DNA of 64,000 nucleotides, taken from assembly GCA_001636675.1 (NCBI GenBank), contig AZGY01000007.1, forward strand, positions 1,153,072 through 1,217,071, in the 5' to 3' direction. A program made the position numbers and the translations under genes. Positions 22,342-34,700 of this stretch are shown one piece after another. Within the stretch, counting starts at the first letter, position 1. Each line of letters opens with the position of its first letter. The notes under the pieces were generated by a model. That model was given only the letters and a program-made list of their open reading frames with translations. It made no database searches and had not been told where the DNA came from. This DNA comes from Moelleriella libera RCEF 2490 (taxonomy: Eukaryota > Ascomycota > Sordariomycetes > Hypocreales > Clavicipitaceae).

Positions 22342-23292
22342 ATGTCGTCGTATCTGGAGAAGCAGTCGTCGGCTTTTCGGGGCACGCTCGCCTCAGCAGC
22401 GGCCAAGCTCTCCAACCCGAGCAGCACCAGCGCCGGCAAAGCAACAGTGCTCGCGCCGCCGTCGCCGTCGCCGTCGGCCGCCTCTGACAGCACGACACCG
22501 AAGCGCAGCAAGGCAGGAGCAGCGGGAGCAGCGGGAACGACAGGGAGCGCGCTCGCAGAGTCATCGACGTCTAGCCATGTGCCGTTTTCACAACCGCAGC
22601 TCACGGGCTACGGCGCCGAGGTCAAGACGCAAATGACGTTTGCGGTGGAATACCTCAAGAAAAAGGCCGACGCCAAGTCGATGACGGACATCATCGACCA
22701 CCTCAGCCTCCGGGCGTACGGGGACGAGCACAAGCGCGAGCTGGCGCAGGGCCTCCGGGGCCACCCGCGCGTGGCCTGGACGCCGGACGCGGCGCTCGCG
22801 GAGCAGACGTGGCGGTCGGGCATATACAAGTACTGCCCGGTGATCCGGGACGTGTACGACGGGGAGTCGCTGCTGGCGCACCTGCAGCGCAAGACGGACG
22901 CCTCGGGCCTCTCGGTCAAGGATCTCAAGGACGGCTGGCCCGACTGCGAGGCCACGCTGGCCGAGCTCGAGGCCCAGCACAGGATCCTGGTGGTGCGCAC
23001 CAAGAAGGACAACCTCGCGCGCGCCGTCTGGCTCGACGACCCGTCGCTGCACCACCGCGTCCAGCCGGAGTTCCAGGGCATGTGGGGGCGCGTGCCCCTG
23101 CCGAGCATCGACGACATGCACCGCAAGCTCGTCAATGTCGGCCAGAAACCTACGAGCGAGGACCCCCTTAAGATCCAGCAGGCCGCCGCCAAGCCAAAGA
23201 TCCAGAAGAAGCGCGCGCGAAAGGGCGTCGGGAAGGCAACCAATGTCCACATGGCGCACCTGATGCAGGACTACAGCAACTTGCGTCGTTGA
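22342..23292 (+). CDS. TFA2: Transcription initiation factor IIE subunit beta
   Basis: Small subunit of TFIIE, which helps recruit and regulate TFIIH at RNA polymerase II promoters. Single exon, 316 aa. The start is the ATG at 22342 (MSSYLEKQSSAFRGTLASAA), preceded by a purine-rich leader; in-frame upstream codons lack homology to the family. An Ala/Ser/Pro-rich N-terminal stretch leads into tandem winged-helix domains beginning about GAEVKTQMTFAVEYLKKKAD and continuing through SGIYKYCPVIRDVYDGESLL and DLKDGWPDCEATLAELEAQH. The C-terminus is basic (PKIQKKRARKGVGKATNVHM), as in yeast Tfa2. A G-rich tract starts at the base after the stop codon. Confidence 0.95.
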   Translation: MSSYLEKQSSAFRGTLASAAAKLSNPSSTSAGKATVLAPPSPSPSAASDSTTPKRSKAGAAGAAGTTGSALAESSTSSHVPFSQPQLTGYGAEVKTQMTFAVEYLKKKADAKSMTDIIDHLSLRAYGDEHKRELAQGLRGHPRVAWTPDAALAEQTWRSGIYKYCPVIRDVYDGESLLAHLQRKTDASGLSVKDLKDGWPDCEATLAELEAQHRILVVRTKKDNLARAVWLDDPSLHHRVQPEFQGMWGRVPLPSIDDMHRKLVNVGQKPTSEDPLKIQQAAAKPKIQKKRARKGVGKATNVHMAHLMQDYSNLRR

Positions 23293-23326
23293 GGGTTTTG
23301 GGGTTTTGGGGTTTGGGGGTTTTGGG
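23293..23326 (+). repeat. Guanine-quadruplex-capable TTTTGGGG tract after the TFIIE-beta stop
   Basis: Five runs of three or more G separated by T3-T4, beginning immediately after the TGA at 23290-23292. It resembles (TTTTGGGG)n but is internal to the chromosome and short, so it is not a telomere. Confidence 0.85.
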
Positions 23327-24488
23327 TGGCTTTCTCATTTCCCCCCCCTCAATGGCGCGGGGGAGAGAAGAGCAGAGAGAGAAGCAAAAGAGACCACAGA
23401 CGAAGAAAAAGCGGAGAGGGACAGAGAGAGAGAGAAAGTCCAAATCTGTGGCCTCCATCGCTGAAGAAGAGAGAAAAAAGAGAAAAGAGCGAAACAAAAA
23501 GGGGAGCGTATTGCCCACGAGATGAAAAGCAAGAAAAGAAAACAAGAAAGCGTGCTTCCAAACATATGTCTCTTGCTTTGAGCGGGCTGTGTTGTGTTTC
23601 ATATTTTCTCACGTTTTTTCACCTTGTGCTCCTCTTATCAAAGAAGAGTAAAAAGGAGGGGACTTGGAGATGTTCAATGGGCGGGCATCTATCTGACGGG
23701 GTTACGCGGCGTCGTTTTTGTCTTTTTGTCCCCGGGTATCAAAACTTCTCTTGCTGGAGAAAGGAAAGTGGAAAGGTGAAAAATGAACTTCTCTTGCTAG
23801 AGAAAAGGGAGAGGAAAAGGGCCACACACACACACACACACCAAAAAAAAAAGGAAGCAAAAAAGAAAAAAAGACGGCAAAGCAGCGACCGGCAAGTATC
23901 CAGGCAACGCCACGCCACGACACGTAATCCTATGTCTGGCACGCGAGACGGACAACGGCGCAACAGAAAGCAAGCAGCATCGGTGGCGTTGGAGGCATCG
24001 GGAACGTGAGAGGTTATTTTTCCTCTACCCCACGTGAGCATTCGGATTCGCAACAAGCATCCAAAATTGGTCATCAGATACCTAGTCTAGAACGGGCCGC
24101 TGGACGGCGAGGACGCAAGTCACGCAAAAGCCAGCATGCCACTACAATCTAGCACAATCTGCTACGAGTAATGGAGAAAAGGATGTCACAAAAAAAGTGG
24201 AAGATCTACAAGTCATCGACGTGACCAGCACTACCACCGTGTATCTGCTGTCGTTTATGCCTTCGTCCCCGCCCAAACGTAATATGCCGGTTCCTGTTCC
24301 GCTTGCTCGCTGGTAATCGCAAGAATGACATGCAATCGGAAAACGTGTTTCACAGTCCCTGCCTACGCCGTGTTGCCCTGGACCCCTTCCTGCTCGCTCT
24401 TTCCACACTGCCACCTTGGTAAAGATTCCGTCGGGTATCAAAGCATCGTCGGTTGCGCTTCCGCAACAGGCGTGTCCCCCGCAGCTTC
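23327..24488. other. Convergent intergenic region, TFIIE-beta / DsbA-like gene
   Basis: Strongly purine-rich on the plus strand (23350-23560, 23760-23890), with a (CA)n run at about 23824-23841. Arg/Lys-rich open frames here (for example 23326-24009) are translations of this low complexity. No gene is supported. Confidence 0.6.
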
Positions 24489-25312
24489 TCATTCGGACAT
24501 GAAGCTTTCCGCCCAGATCCTCTCAAACAATTGCTCAAAGACATGTTGCTCCTGGAAGCCACCCACTTTGTACTTGCTCAGCACTGTGACGCACGGAACG
24601 GCCTCGACGCCCTTGGACGCAGCAGCCTCGTCCACTTCGTAATCAACGAAACGCCCATTTTCGGGGTTCTCGAGCTCCGAACGGATCGTATCCGCGGGCT
24701 GGCCGGTGATTTCGCTGCCCAGCGAGACGAGAAAGTCTTGGTCAGATATGTCCTCCCCGAGGGTGAAGTGGCTTTGAAACAGCGCCTCGACGACAAGGGC
24801 TTGTGCGGCCGGGCCACTGCGCCGGAGGACATTGGCAATCAGAATTTGCGATGAGCGTGACGGACCCGTCAAGCCAGTGACGGACAACCTGAGTCCGTAT
24901 TTGGAGCCGGCGGCGCCTACACGATCTAGATGTTGCTGGAATTTACCCGGACCGCCAGACCATTCGTCGTAGAGCGCAAACTTGTCGCATTCTGTATAAT
25001 CGGTTCCCAATCAGCATTCCTCCTTCTTGACCAGAATCATCTTGCAAGGGTTTAGGCGTAATGAATGCGGTGGGGGATTCAATCAAGCAGGCATGCAGGC
25101 TACTCTCGCAGGGCACACTCACTAGTCTTGAGCAACGGATTCAAGCAAAAGGAGCGCCATATAATCTCGAACTCGACTTCAGGATGCTGCTTCTCGAAAT
25201 CTTGGACGGCTGCCTGAAGACTGTGCTTTTCCACCCAGCACCATGGGCATAGAGTGTCAGAGTACACCTCTATCGGCACAAGCAGCTTCTTGGCTTCCTC
25301 GAACGAAGGCAT
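24489..25312 (-). CDS. DsbA/FrnE-like thioredoxin-fold oxidoreductase
   Basis: Predicted 230 aa, cytosolic (no signal peptide). Exons 25123-25312 and 24489-24991; intron 24992-25122 (gtgagt...tacag). The N-terminal redox motif is in VYSDTLCPWCWVEKHSLQAA, with cysteines at about residues 22 and 25. The inserted helical domain follows, and the fold closes with EAVPCVTVLSKYKVGGFQEQ, the cis-Pro-containing strand (FrnE relatives have VPxF/V there). The family includes bacterial FrnE, involved in polyketide maturation and stress tolerance, and many uncharacterised fungal proteins. Substrate and pathway are unknown, and no biosynthetic cluster surrounds it. The first ATG in frame is 25312; an upstream GTG-opened extension is not supported. 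Confidence 0.88.
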
Positions 25313-27360
25313 TGGCCGACAAATATCGCAGAAGGCGTGCCGCCAGAGCCACACTCGGGATGAGAAAACCTTGAGCCTGCGGTGTTAAGGGCTCCCTCTT
25401 TTTACTTTACAGCCAAGGTGATTGTAGTCTCGGGAGTCTGCGAATTGCTGGGCCGAGGCAGACAGCCAAGCGTGTCGTAGTCAATTACGAAACTTGGTCG
25501 AGCCGTTGCCCAAGCACAGTTGACTCAGGCCACAGACCTTTTGCGGAGAGCGAAATTTGCGAATCCTCTCATGCTTGGTACAAGTTGCAGATGCCGGTTT
25601 TTGTCTTTGCCAACGAGGAGGGACGGGATAGAACAAAAGATGACTACAATCGGGAGAAAGGGGCAAAACGAGGAGGGGAAATTCCTTGCGAGCAAAGATC
25701 AGAAGATCGACTGAGAGCATGAGGAAACGCAGAGTGACCCAAAGCATCGAAAGCGTCTTCGCTCGGCCGCGGTGGCGCCGGGCCGCGTTTTGATAGAAAC
25801 CGCCAGCCCGCCAGCCATGATCTGATTGATAGATTGACTCGCATTCTTCTCAGTCAAGTCATGCCGAAAAGGCGTGCCCAAATGGCCTGACGCAGAAAGC
25901 TAGGTCTGGCCGCCCATCTCCGGAAGGGGAGATGCCGGCAGTTCAGGCCACCGCGCCTCCCCCTCCCCCAGCCAGGCGCATATCCAACAGGAACTCATTC
26001 ATTTTGACCTTGGAATACTAATCCGTTTATTCGGTCCGCTGCATGGGCTGCACAAGACGGCAGACGTGTGGCACCGCCGCGGCTTGGAGGTTGGGCGTAT
26101 CTTCAGGCTGGAGAAGAGGGGGCTCCATATAAAAAACTTTAGTTGTTGGCAGCCTGCATGGGCCGATTAGTGATCAGTGCCGCCGGCTGTGGCAGCTAGT
26201 TGATGCTTGGTGCAAGTAACAACAGACCACATGCAGCAAGAGTGTTGGCAAGGGTCGACATGGATTAGTATGACATACCCTCCATCGAAAAGGAGAGGGG
26301 AAAATGGTCTCCTTAGGGGAAGGCAACGAGGGGTTGCGAGGAAGGAGAGCAGTCATTTCCTTCCCGTCTCATTTTGTCGCGCATAGGAGGAAAGAGGGGA
26401 GCCGCCTTCGCATGCACCTGCCGCCGCCGCCATGGTGCCCCGTCCCGCATCTGTCCACCGACTCCGCGCCGCGCCATGCAGCACAGATGGACCAATCGTC
26501 GATTTTGCCCGTGCTCGAAGGAGCAGGTCAGTGACGACGCCCATGTGATCTCGGAACGGACCTTTCCCTCAAGCGCTGCACGTCCAGCGCATACGGCCAG
26601 GATCCTCACTGCAGTGCCAGGGCAAAGGGCGCAACAGAATCTAGACAATCTCCGTTCGTTGAGCAGAGCATTTCTGCTTTCGTTGGGCTACACTGCAGCT
26701 CGTCCCTGTGCGTCATCTAAGTACAGAAAGGAAGAAAAAAAAATCACAACACGTATCATCATCATCCCCAATCAGGACCTCGTCTCCACCATGCAGTACT
26801 GAGAAAAGGCGACTGGCATTCCTAGCCAACCATGACACGCCCTTGAGTGAAAAGCGCCAAATCCCATGTCCGGCCCAGATTTGGTATCGTCCAGCCTTCC
26901 CGACTGATGTGTAAAGCCATGAAAACTAAAGTGCAAACAAAAGGCGTCAAAAGTCGTAATTTGCGCAGAGTTGTCCCTCTTCTACGGACAGTCCCACCGG
27001 GAGGGCCCAGGCAGATTTCTAAAGCAATGGCCATCAAATGAGGTTACCATGTCCTGACATGGAGTGTTTCCACCCACCCACACCCCTCTACTCATGCCAA
27101 AGGCTTGACCTCAACCGCTGCGGAGACGATATCGACGCGCCGTCATCGACTGGAGAAGCCTCAAAAGGATGAAGAGAGAAAATTAAAGGATGGATATCTA
27201 TGAGGAACTCCAGAAGAGCTTGGTGGTTAGATGCCGCAAATGTACCGGGCGGGGTAAGAGACATTCACGCGCTGTCTCAGGAACGGCAGTGTGTCGAGGA
27301 AAAGATCGTGGACACTGAAGCCTTCCCCCTTTGAGCCCTGCATAGACCTGATATTCCATC
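25313..27360. other. 2-kb intergenic region between DsbA-like and C2H2 genes
   Basis: Both flanking genes point left, so this is the 5' flank of the DsbA-like gene and the 3' flank of the C2H2 gene. No coding exon, RNA gene or repeat was recognised. Confidence 0.5.
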
Positions 27361-28780
27361 TCATGCCATGTGTACCAGGGCGGCTTCAGCGCTTTGGGGA
27401 CGACGCATCTGGTTCGATGGGCCATAATACATATGACTCATGGCTGCATTCTGCTGATATGTATCGGGCTCAGGGTAAACGAAGCTCGCACCGTTCTGAG
27501 CCGAAGATGGCACGTGAGACGGCGAATGCCAGTTCATGTTGCTCATGTGTGGGCTTCCACTGGTGGTGACTGGGCCGGGCAAGTGCTCAAGACTGGGCTC
27601 CAGAATGGATGGCGGCCCGTAGGCAGTCGGATGTGACGTTGGCCGGACGCCATTGGTGCTGTATGCGGCTGACGAGCTCGCTCCAGGGCTCCCGAGACGC
27701 AAATGATGCGGAATTCCGGCGTGCTGCATATACTGAAAGTCGTTGTTGTGTCGATTCCCATTGTTGGTCGTCATGTCCGCACTCGGGGACATGGACAGTG
27801 TTCGCTGCCCTGGAGAGGGAGTAGTGAGGGGAGAGCCTTGGCTCGAGAGATGATCGCCGTCAGATCGCGTGCGAGTCCCTCCCTTCTGAGCTTTGGACGC
27901 TGCCAGAGCAGCAGCAGTAGCCGCGGCAGCTTCCTCTATCGTGCCGCTGTGATGGTTTTGGTGACGGGTCAATGTAGTCCGCCGCGTGAAAGTCTTTTGG
28001 CAGTCTGCATAAGGACATTTGTACGGCCGGTTTCCGGTATGTGTTCGCCGGTGACGAGCCAGGGAACTGCTGTCGCTAAACCGCTACATCATCACACCTC
28101 AAGTCAATATCTTGCTTGCCAAATAGGCCGCTTCCATGAGCACTTACCTTGGCACATATTTCGCAGTGGTGCGGTTTCTCGCCGGTGTGAACGCGTTTGT
28201 GAACCGTCAAGGCAGACCTTTGTATGAATTGCTTGCCGCAGCCTTGATGATCGCATACGTGCGGACGCAGACCAGAGTGAATCCGCTCTGCGTGAAATGT
28301 CAGTGCACGTGGAATAGGGCAGATTGTCATCTAGATGAGACTTGTCCTACCGTGCCTGGAAAGATCGCTGCGCCGGGCAAATACTTTGGGGCAAGTCTCG
28401 CACGGAAATGTCTTTTGCGAGTGCGAGGGAGATTGACTTTGCGGGGGCATCTGATGCATGCTCATAGTATGGACGGGGCCCATGGTCCCTACCATATCAG
28501 GAAAGGCCGGCAGAGGCATTTGCCCTGACATCCCGTTGGACATGTGCATTGCGGCTGGCATCGAGGCCGGAGAATGATAAGGCCGCGGTATGCTGTGCGA
28601 CGCAGAGTACGAAGAGTGCTCTGACATGTGCGGAGAGACGGATCTTTCCATGCTGGGCTCGGATTTGATGAGCGATATATGAGGCTGAGTGTAGTCTGCG
28701 GGAGCCCCAAAAAATTGCGGGTGCTGGAAGTGCTGGACAACAGTGCCTCCTTTGTTGTTAAGCATAGTCAACACGTCCAT
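27361..28780 (-). CDS. C2H2 zinc-finger transcription factor, four tandem fingers (Azf1-like)
   Basis: Predicted 430 aa nuclear DNA-binding protein. Exons 28351-28780, 28148-28287 and 27361-28083; introns 28288-28350 and 28084-28147, both GT-AG. Four fingers are contiguous once spliced: CETCPKVFARRSDLSRHERI, CDHQGCGKQFIQRSALTVHK, CEICAKRFSDSSSLARHRRT and CPYADCQKTFTRRTTLTRHQ, joined by TGEKP-type linkers. Both introns fall inside the finger array. The N-terminus (MDVLTMLNNKGGTVVQHFQH) and the Met/Pro/His/Ser-rich flanks are disordered. An Ala-rich helix (EEAAAATAAALAASKAQKGG) follows finger 4. Similar fungal proteins are annotated as Azf1-type C2H2 regulators; the target genes here are unknown. 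The start is the ATG at 28780. Confidence 0.9.
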
Positions 28781-31700
28781 CACCCAGCGGGTCTAGATGG
28801 ATATATGCCACCGCTCAGTCTATACTCAAGAGTGTCAGACTAGGACCTGAGGTCAGGTATTGCCGAATGACAGCTGAATGAGTATCGATCACTTACGCAG
28901 AGACAACCAGATTGAAGTCCCTTGACACGGACTCAGGATCGACCAAGGGGAGGGGGAGATATGCCTATTTGAAGTATTAGCAGGATCATGGCAAGTCCAA
29001 TGACGCCAGACGGAGGGAGAACGGAGGGAGGGCTAAACAGAGCATACGCCAAACAGGGCATGAAACAATCAAGCGTGGTCATAGGTGACGGCATCACCCA
29101 AAACAACGGCGATCTTGTCCAAAGCTCCCGGGCTGCTTTCCTCGCCATGACCAGCGTGAAGTCCAAACGCGATCGCGGGCGCTCGGGCTCCTACGCTAGC
29201 TGTGGTCTCGCCTCCGCATGCGTATCAGTACGGTTCAGACTTACCAGCGTGTCAAACTTGGTGTAGTCAATTGTTTGTTTTGCCAAGAGCAATACTGATC
29301 TCGTCGAGATGTATGCTGACAAGTGAGAATATATCCTCAGGGGACGTAGTTGACAAGGCCGTGCGAGAGCGACTGTCCAAAACGGATTATGGAGACAGAG
29401 GCCAGACAAAGAGTGTTGAGATGCTGCTGGAGGGGAAAGCGGATGAGTGTGTCTTTCCAAGCTCAGCCTACAGACTGAAAGATCGAACGAGACAAGAGGG
29501 TTCAATTATTGTTCTCCGACCTTTCCTCGAGAAACAGGGTTGGCCAAGTTGTTTGGAATTACAAGGCGATACTGCCAAAATGAATGAATGTACAGTGTAC
29601 TTAGCCTCAACGGTGCGGATTGGCGGGTGATTCGAAGAGGGAAGTGAGAGTTTGCGCCACAGATTGAGTTTGCCGCAGTGTGTTCAGAGGCGCCACCTTC
29701 TTTCGCGCCCGGCAGCTTCGACGATGGCCCGGTCTGATGGCTGATGGCTCAGAATGGTAGACCAACTCTGCTGCTCAAGTCTGAGTAGCAGATGAGTGAA
29801 TTGCTGAGGCCTCTGCCCTTTGCTTGACGCTGGGATCGCGCACTGGTCGAGGGAAGGAACTGAGGGTTGAGATTCTAAACGGTCAGCTAGATCGCGACCC
29901 AGACTGACGCAGCCGAGAATCGGGAACGGACTGGTGAGAAAAGACATGAAAAAGAGTGAGAACAACAACAAAACTCCCGACAGCCCACGCCATGAACAGA
30001 GAACTGGCTGGCAAAGCAGCTTGCTGTCCAAGAAGGAAGAATATGCAATGAAGTTCAGAATGCACTTTAGGGGCCAGGGCGACCACCTGTCGTCCCTTCT
30101 GCATCGGCACCGACGCGAGCGTTGGTTTAGGGGGCCAAGCCATGCGGGAGCGTGCAGGGTCCACATGTGCACCCCGTTTGCAGGGTGGGGACGCGCAGCG
30201 CCAGGGAATCAGCCGTCTTCCTCCAGCTCCGACTGAATCTCTCTGACCATGGGCCCAGTGCGTGATTCGAATGCTGCCGCTGCCCCTTCAGTCAGCTGTC
30301 GCGGGCAGCGAGGCACGTGTCTGGCCTCAGAGGCAGGAGCACACATGCGACGAGCGAGGACCGGACAATGACAGGGTGCCTCCCGGTGCTTGGAAAGACA
30401 GGCGCATGAGTGCGCCCCGGATGAATCGGTCGATATCATCCACCATGGACAGAGGACAGACAGGGGTAGACGAGAGAGGACGAAGCACAGGAGACGGCGG
30501 GCACTCGACGACACTCGCAGCAAAGACAAACACTACCGGAGACTCGACGCGCAGCGCAACCCTACTGCCCTGTGGCATCGAGTGAGGCCGCGGGGGCAAC
30601 ACGGCTCGACAGAGGCCGGGACTCTCTGGCGGTTCGGTGGCAAACGACAGGAAGCTCAATCAAAGGAATGGTTGACTCACAGCAGTTCCGTGCCACCCTG
30701 GGAGCCGAGCGTTACCGTGCCTTGGAATATTCCGGGAATCTGTTATAGCCCCGAATTCGATATGAGGAGTGTCGAGATGTTTCCGCGAAAAAATGCTTGC
30801 TGATCGTTGTGCAAGGGAGTCCTCTGCTGAGCTGAGTGGCGACGACTCCTGTTATATGTTGCTGCGTTGGTGAGGACGTTCGAAGGAACAGCCGCAAGAT
30901 AGAGACCGTAGCACGTTTTTGGGAAGAAATATGCCTCAATCAAAGGTGCGAAAGATTGACCAGACGGGCCGCGAGGAAATGAAGTGAGTTTGCGGTCGGG
31001 CGCGAAGATAGCAAGGGAAGAGGACTGGGAGACGAAGCCGGGCGAATGGCTATTATAAAAAAAACCCTCGACGTCTGGGCATATAGGATTGGAAGGGGAC
31101 GAAATATCAGTTAAGGCAAAGAGATAAAAAGGAGAGGCTTGTAGCTGCTGCGAAAGCTTGCAATTGTCTTTCCGGGCACCGAGGCCCTAGCTGCCTATGT
31201 ATATCTTTTGCTTCGCAAGTCGAGCAACCACCCGCCTTGATGGAAGGTATAAGATCGAAAATAGAAAATGAATGCTATGCCACTTTCGTTTTCTACTACT
31301 TCGGCCTGGGCGTGTGCGTCTTCAAATGTGCGTCCCGTGATCGAGACGAGGAGACGGGGCAACCAAGTAAAACGCCAGACAGTCGTTGGGTGGGCGAAAT
31401 GAAAAGGTGCTTGGCCCAAGACGGTTAACCGTGCCGGTCAATAGTGCAAAAGGAAATAAAAGACAAGGAAAGAAGATAAAAGAAAAAGAAATGAAATGAA
31501 AACGAAAGAAAGGCTACCCATGGACAACAATTGCTGTCGGCAGAAGCGTTGGCTGGATGTTGGGAAGCAACCAACACGCATGCGGCGTCCAGCAATCACC
31601 GCAGCAGTTCCTCCCCCCCCTTTCCGAGCTGATGCCGGCAAGGCACGCCTAGCACCCTCGAAAGGGCGCGCCAATGCCGGCGTAGCACAGCATCAGCATG

Positions 31701-34700
31701 GCCCGCCAGGCAGCACAACGTCAGCCAGTAGCGACAAACGGATCCAGATCGTCTGAACTAAGGTACATACTCTCGCGCGCCTGCGTCCTTTTTTCTCAAG
31801 CGCGAGAGCCCGCCCCCAAGCGTCCGCCCGGCACCCTGCCAAGACCCCTGCTCCTGACGTCGTGTGGGCAATGGGTGCATCGAATTGAGTGCGATCAGAA
31901 TGGATGGGATGGCTTGACAGGCCGGGGGCCTCGCCCATTGTCCTCCCCGGTTTGATGTGCCTGCGGCTGATCGATCTCAGAGCGTCGACCAAACCTGAGC
32001 TAACCGGGTCGCAACAGCCACAATATAAGCAAGACGTTCCGCGAAAGCGTGCCAGGCTCTATCAAAAGCGGCGTGCGCCGCGTCACATCATTGGCCAGAA
32101 TGACTGCTGGCTGGGCACACAATGAGCTGGCGGCGATCCATCCTGAATTGATTGTCGAAAACTACTATTTCGAGTAGAGTTTTCGAGCGAGAACGCTGGT
32201 TCAGACATGCCATCCCTGCCTGCCACTGATAACAGCAAAGCCTTACTTGGCTCAGCAACAGTCTTTGAAGTCTCGTGTCCCGTTTTGGTCACTTTGTTTC
32301 AAACTCATTCTTGTGCGCGCAGCACTTGCGACGTCGCTGAGCAGTGACTAGAGCAGATATCAATGCCTATTCTGCACAATTGTGTCGTCTTGCAGGGAAA
32401 GGCCAAGACCGTTGGCGGCCCAAAAAGGGCTAAAGGAGTTCATTTATCAGGATCAGAGTCACTGAGCGTGTCATCTCTGACCGGCCATTAGAGGTGATGC
32501 CAAAGGTGATTGCTGAGAGAAATCGAATGCAAGTGGCGCCGGTATACAATGGGCAGCCGCTGCAAGCCAACAGCCGGCATGACTCGATGCGGATTTCAGC
32601 CGTCAGAGCTACAGTACACACAGCCCTCGCTGGAATCTTGCTTTGGGTGGATAGCTTATGCCCGGCTTCTCGACAGGCAGCTGGGAAATTTTTGAAAAGC
32701 CGGAATCTCTGGCTTCATTGGTAAGCAGACTGATTGCTAGCAAACAGTGGCGAGTCCGCGATCAAAGAAAGTCGCTCAACAGGAGAGATAGCCGGAAGCC
32801 GTTTGCAATGATGACCGTGCCGGTCCCCCATTCGCCTCGTCCTGTATTGTCGCCCATTGACGCAGCAGCAGGAAGACAGGTGCGGGTCGGCGAATGGATC
32901 CCTATGAGCTGTTTGGACATGGGGAGGGGGGGAAGACTAATGTATGTGGCTTGCATTGTACTAGCGTGGATCAAACGCATTGCATGAATTAGGTCAGTCG
33001 GTCCAAGTTCAAACTCTGTTTGACACGCAGCTTCGAATGGTCACTAATGGTGCGCGGGAACAAGAACAGACGAAGGGCCCTCGATTCTAGAATCCAGGGC
33101 CTCGGATCGCCCTTCACCACATTGCCAGTTTGGTGCTTGTGTGATGGCTCAAAGCGCCCTTGAGCTACGGCGACGAGGATCGGTTTCCTGAGGCACCTTG
33201 ATGTGTATTCGAGTCATTAGGAGCCTAGCGAGAGATTCAAGCGGCTCTCTTCTCCTCCCTTCCCCCCAACCGAGGACAAGGTGGCTCCTCAACATCGAGA
33301 ATTATCCGTATCGTCTGCGGCACCACGAAAATTGGATCGTAAGCAGCATGACAAACGAGGCGGCAGGGTAGACTGAAACTGCTCTCGCTCCTGCACAACA
33401 TTATCCGTGGAGCACAATGTCTACGTGTCTCCCGACGATCTTGGCAGCTGGCGGGCTGAGTAGCGTTTGCATGCAGTGATACCGCACCGGTCTTGGACTG
33501 GGATCGCAATCATCTATCCCGTGGGCTGCATATTGTTTACGCAGCGGGCATGCCGAGGTTCTATTCAAGGAAGAGACAATGGTGCCTTTGACAGAGCCCG
33601 CTCCCTTCTCGGACTGTTCCAACCACAATTCACCTGTCTGAATCCTAATTCTGGCTCGGAAGGGCCGCAATTCCGGTTTGCAATAGCTTCTGGGGCCGGC
33701 ATCCCGCGCTAGCAGCCGTTGGTACAAGCCCTCAGCCTTGGTGTACGAACGCCGTCAGCTCGAGACAGGGGCTCCGACTGACCAGGCCGCGTGCGTGCGC
33801 AATGGAGTGGCTCGCATCCACCGTCAACCCAGGCAGTTGGGACCAAACAAGTGGGCGGGCTAGTCCCAAGACGGCAGTATTCTGGAAGTTCGGTTTCCGG
33901 TCCTTTCTTCTACGGGCGTCAACAGGGTTCTTGTCTTACCTCAGCCAGTCAGCGGCGACGCACAAGTATCGTCTCCATCAGCAGCAAAGCAGCTATTTCT
34001 CACTCCGAGCGGGACTTGGTGTATCAATATCGGAGGCCCGCAGCAGGCGAGGTCAAGCCACTCTGTCCGGGGTTGCTGCGCGGCCGAGCAATGACAAGAC
34101 GTGGTCGCTTGAGCGGCAGACGTGGCGACACGCAGGTCACCTCAAGCCTGATCAAGGCCGCCTGATGGGCTAATACTTCATGGGCAGAAAGGGCGGTGAC
34201 GGCGAAACACGGCTCTTCCGGCCGGAGATATTCATTGAGCAGACGCTGGGCCAGGAAAGCTCCCTTGGTCCATCGCCTCGATGGGCTCGTTCGCCGACAA
34301 TCAAGGGTGTTGGTGGACAGACACATGCTACAAGGGAAGCAGTGGATCAGCTAGCTGCCTGGAGTGTGTGGCGGGTCCGGACATGGTAGACCGGCCGCAC
34401 GTCAAGCATCGTGCTCGTCTTGCATTGCGAGCAAACCGAAACGCCGTCATCGGCTTCTGCTCTGAGCATACGTGGGAGGAAGAAGTTGTGACAATGCTTG
34501 GCTTTTGACGTGGACCTGCATAGTCCATTCGTTTATTGTGAGGCCGGAGCTTGCCGAGGCAGACGATGCGACTGTTGATGAGAGGTCTCAAAGAATGTTC
34601 CCCTGCCGAGCTTGTCACGAGCCCAGGGGCACATGACGAATGCTATAAATCCTGTCCATGACTTTCTGTGGATGAGGCAAGCCCATCGACAACCCAATAC

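Noticed and set aside
23293..23326. Telomere-like repeat
   Set aside because: TTTTGGGG is not the filamentous-fungal telomere repeat (TTAGGG), and the tract is short and internal.
23326..24009. 227-codon Lys/Arg-rich frame after TFIIE-beta
   Set aside because: Translation of purine-rich low-complexity 3' sequence including a (CA)n run; no protein features.
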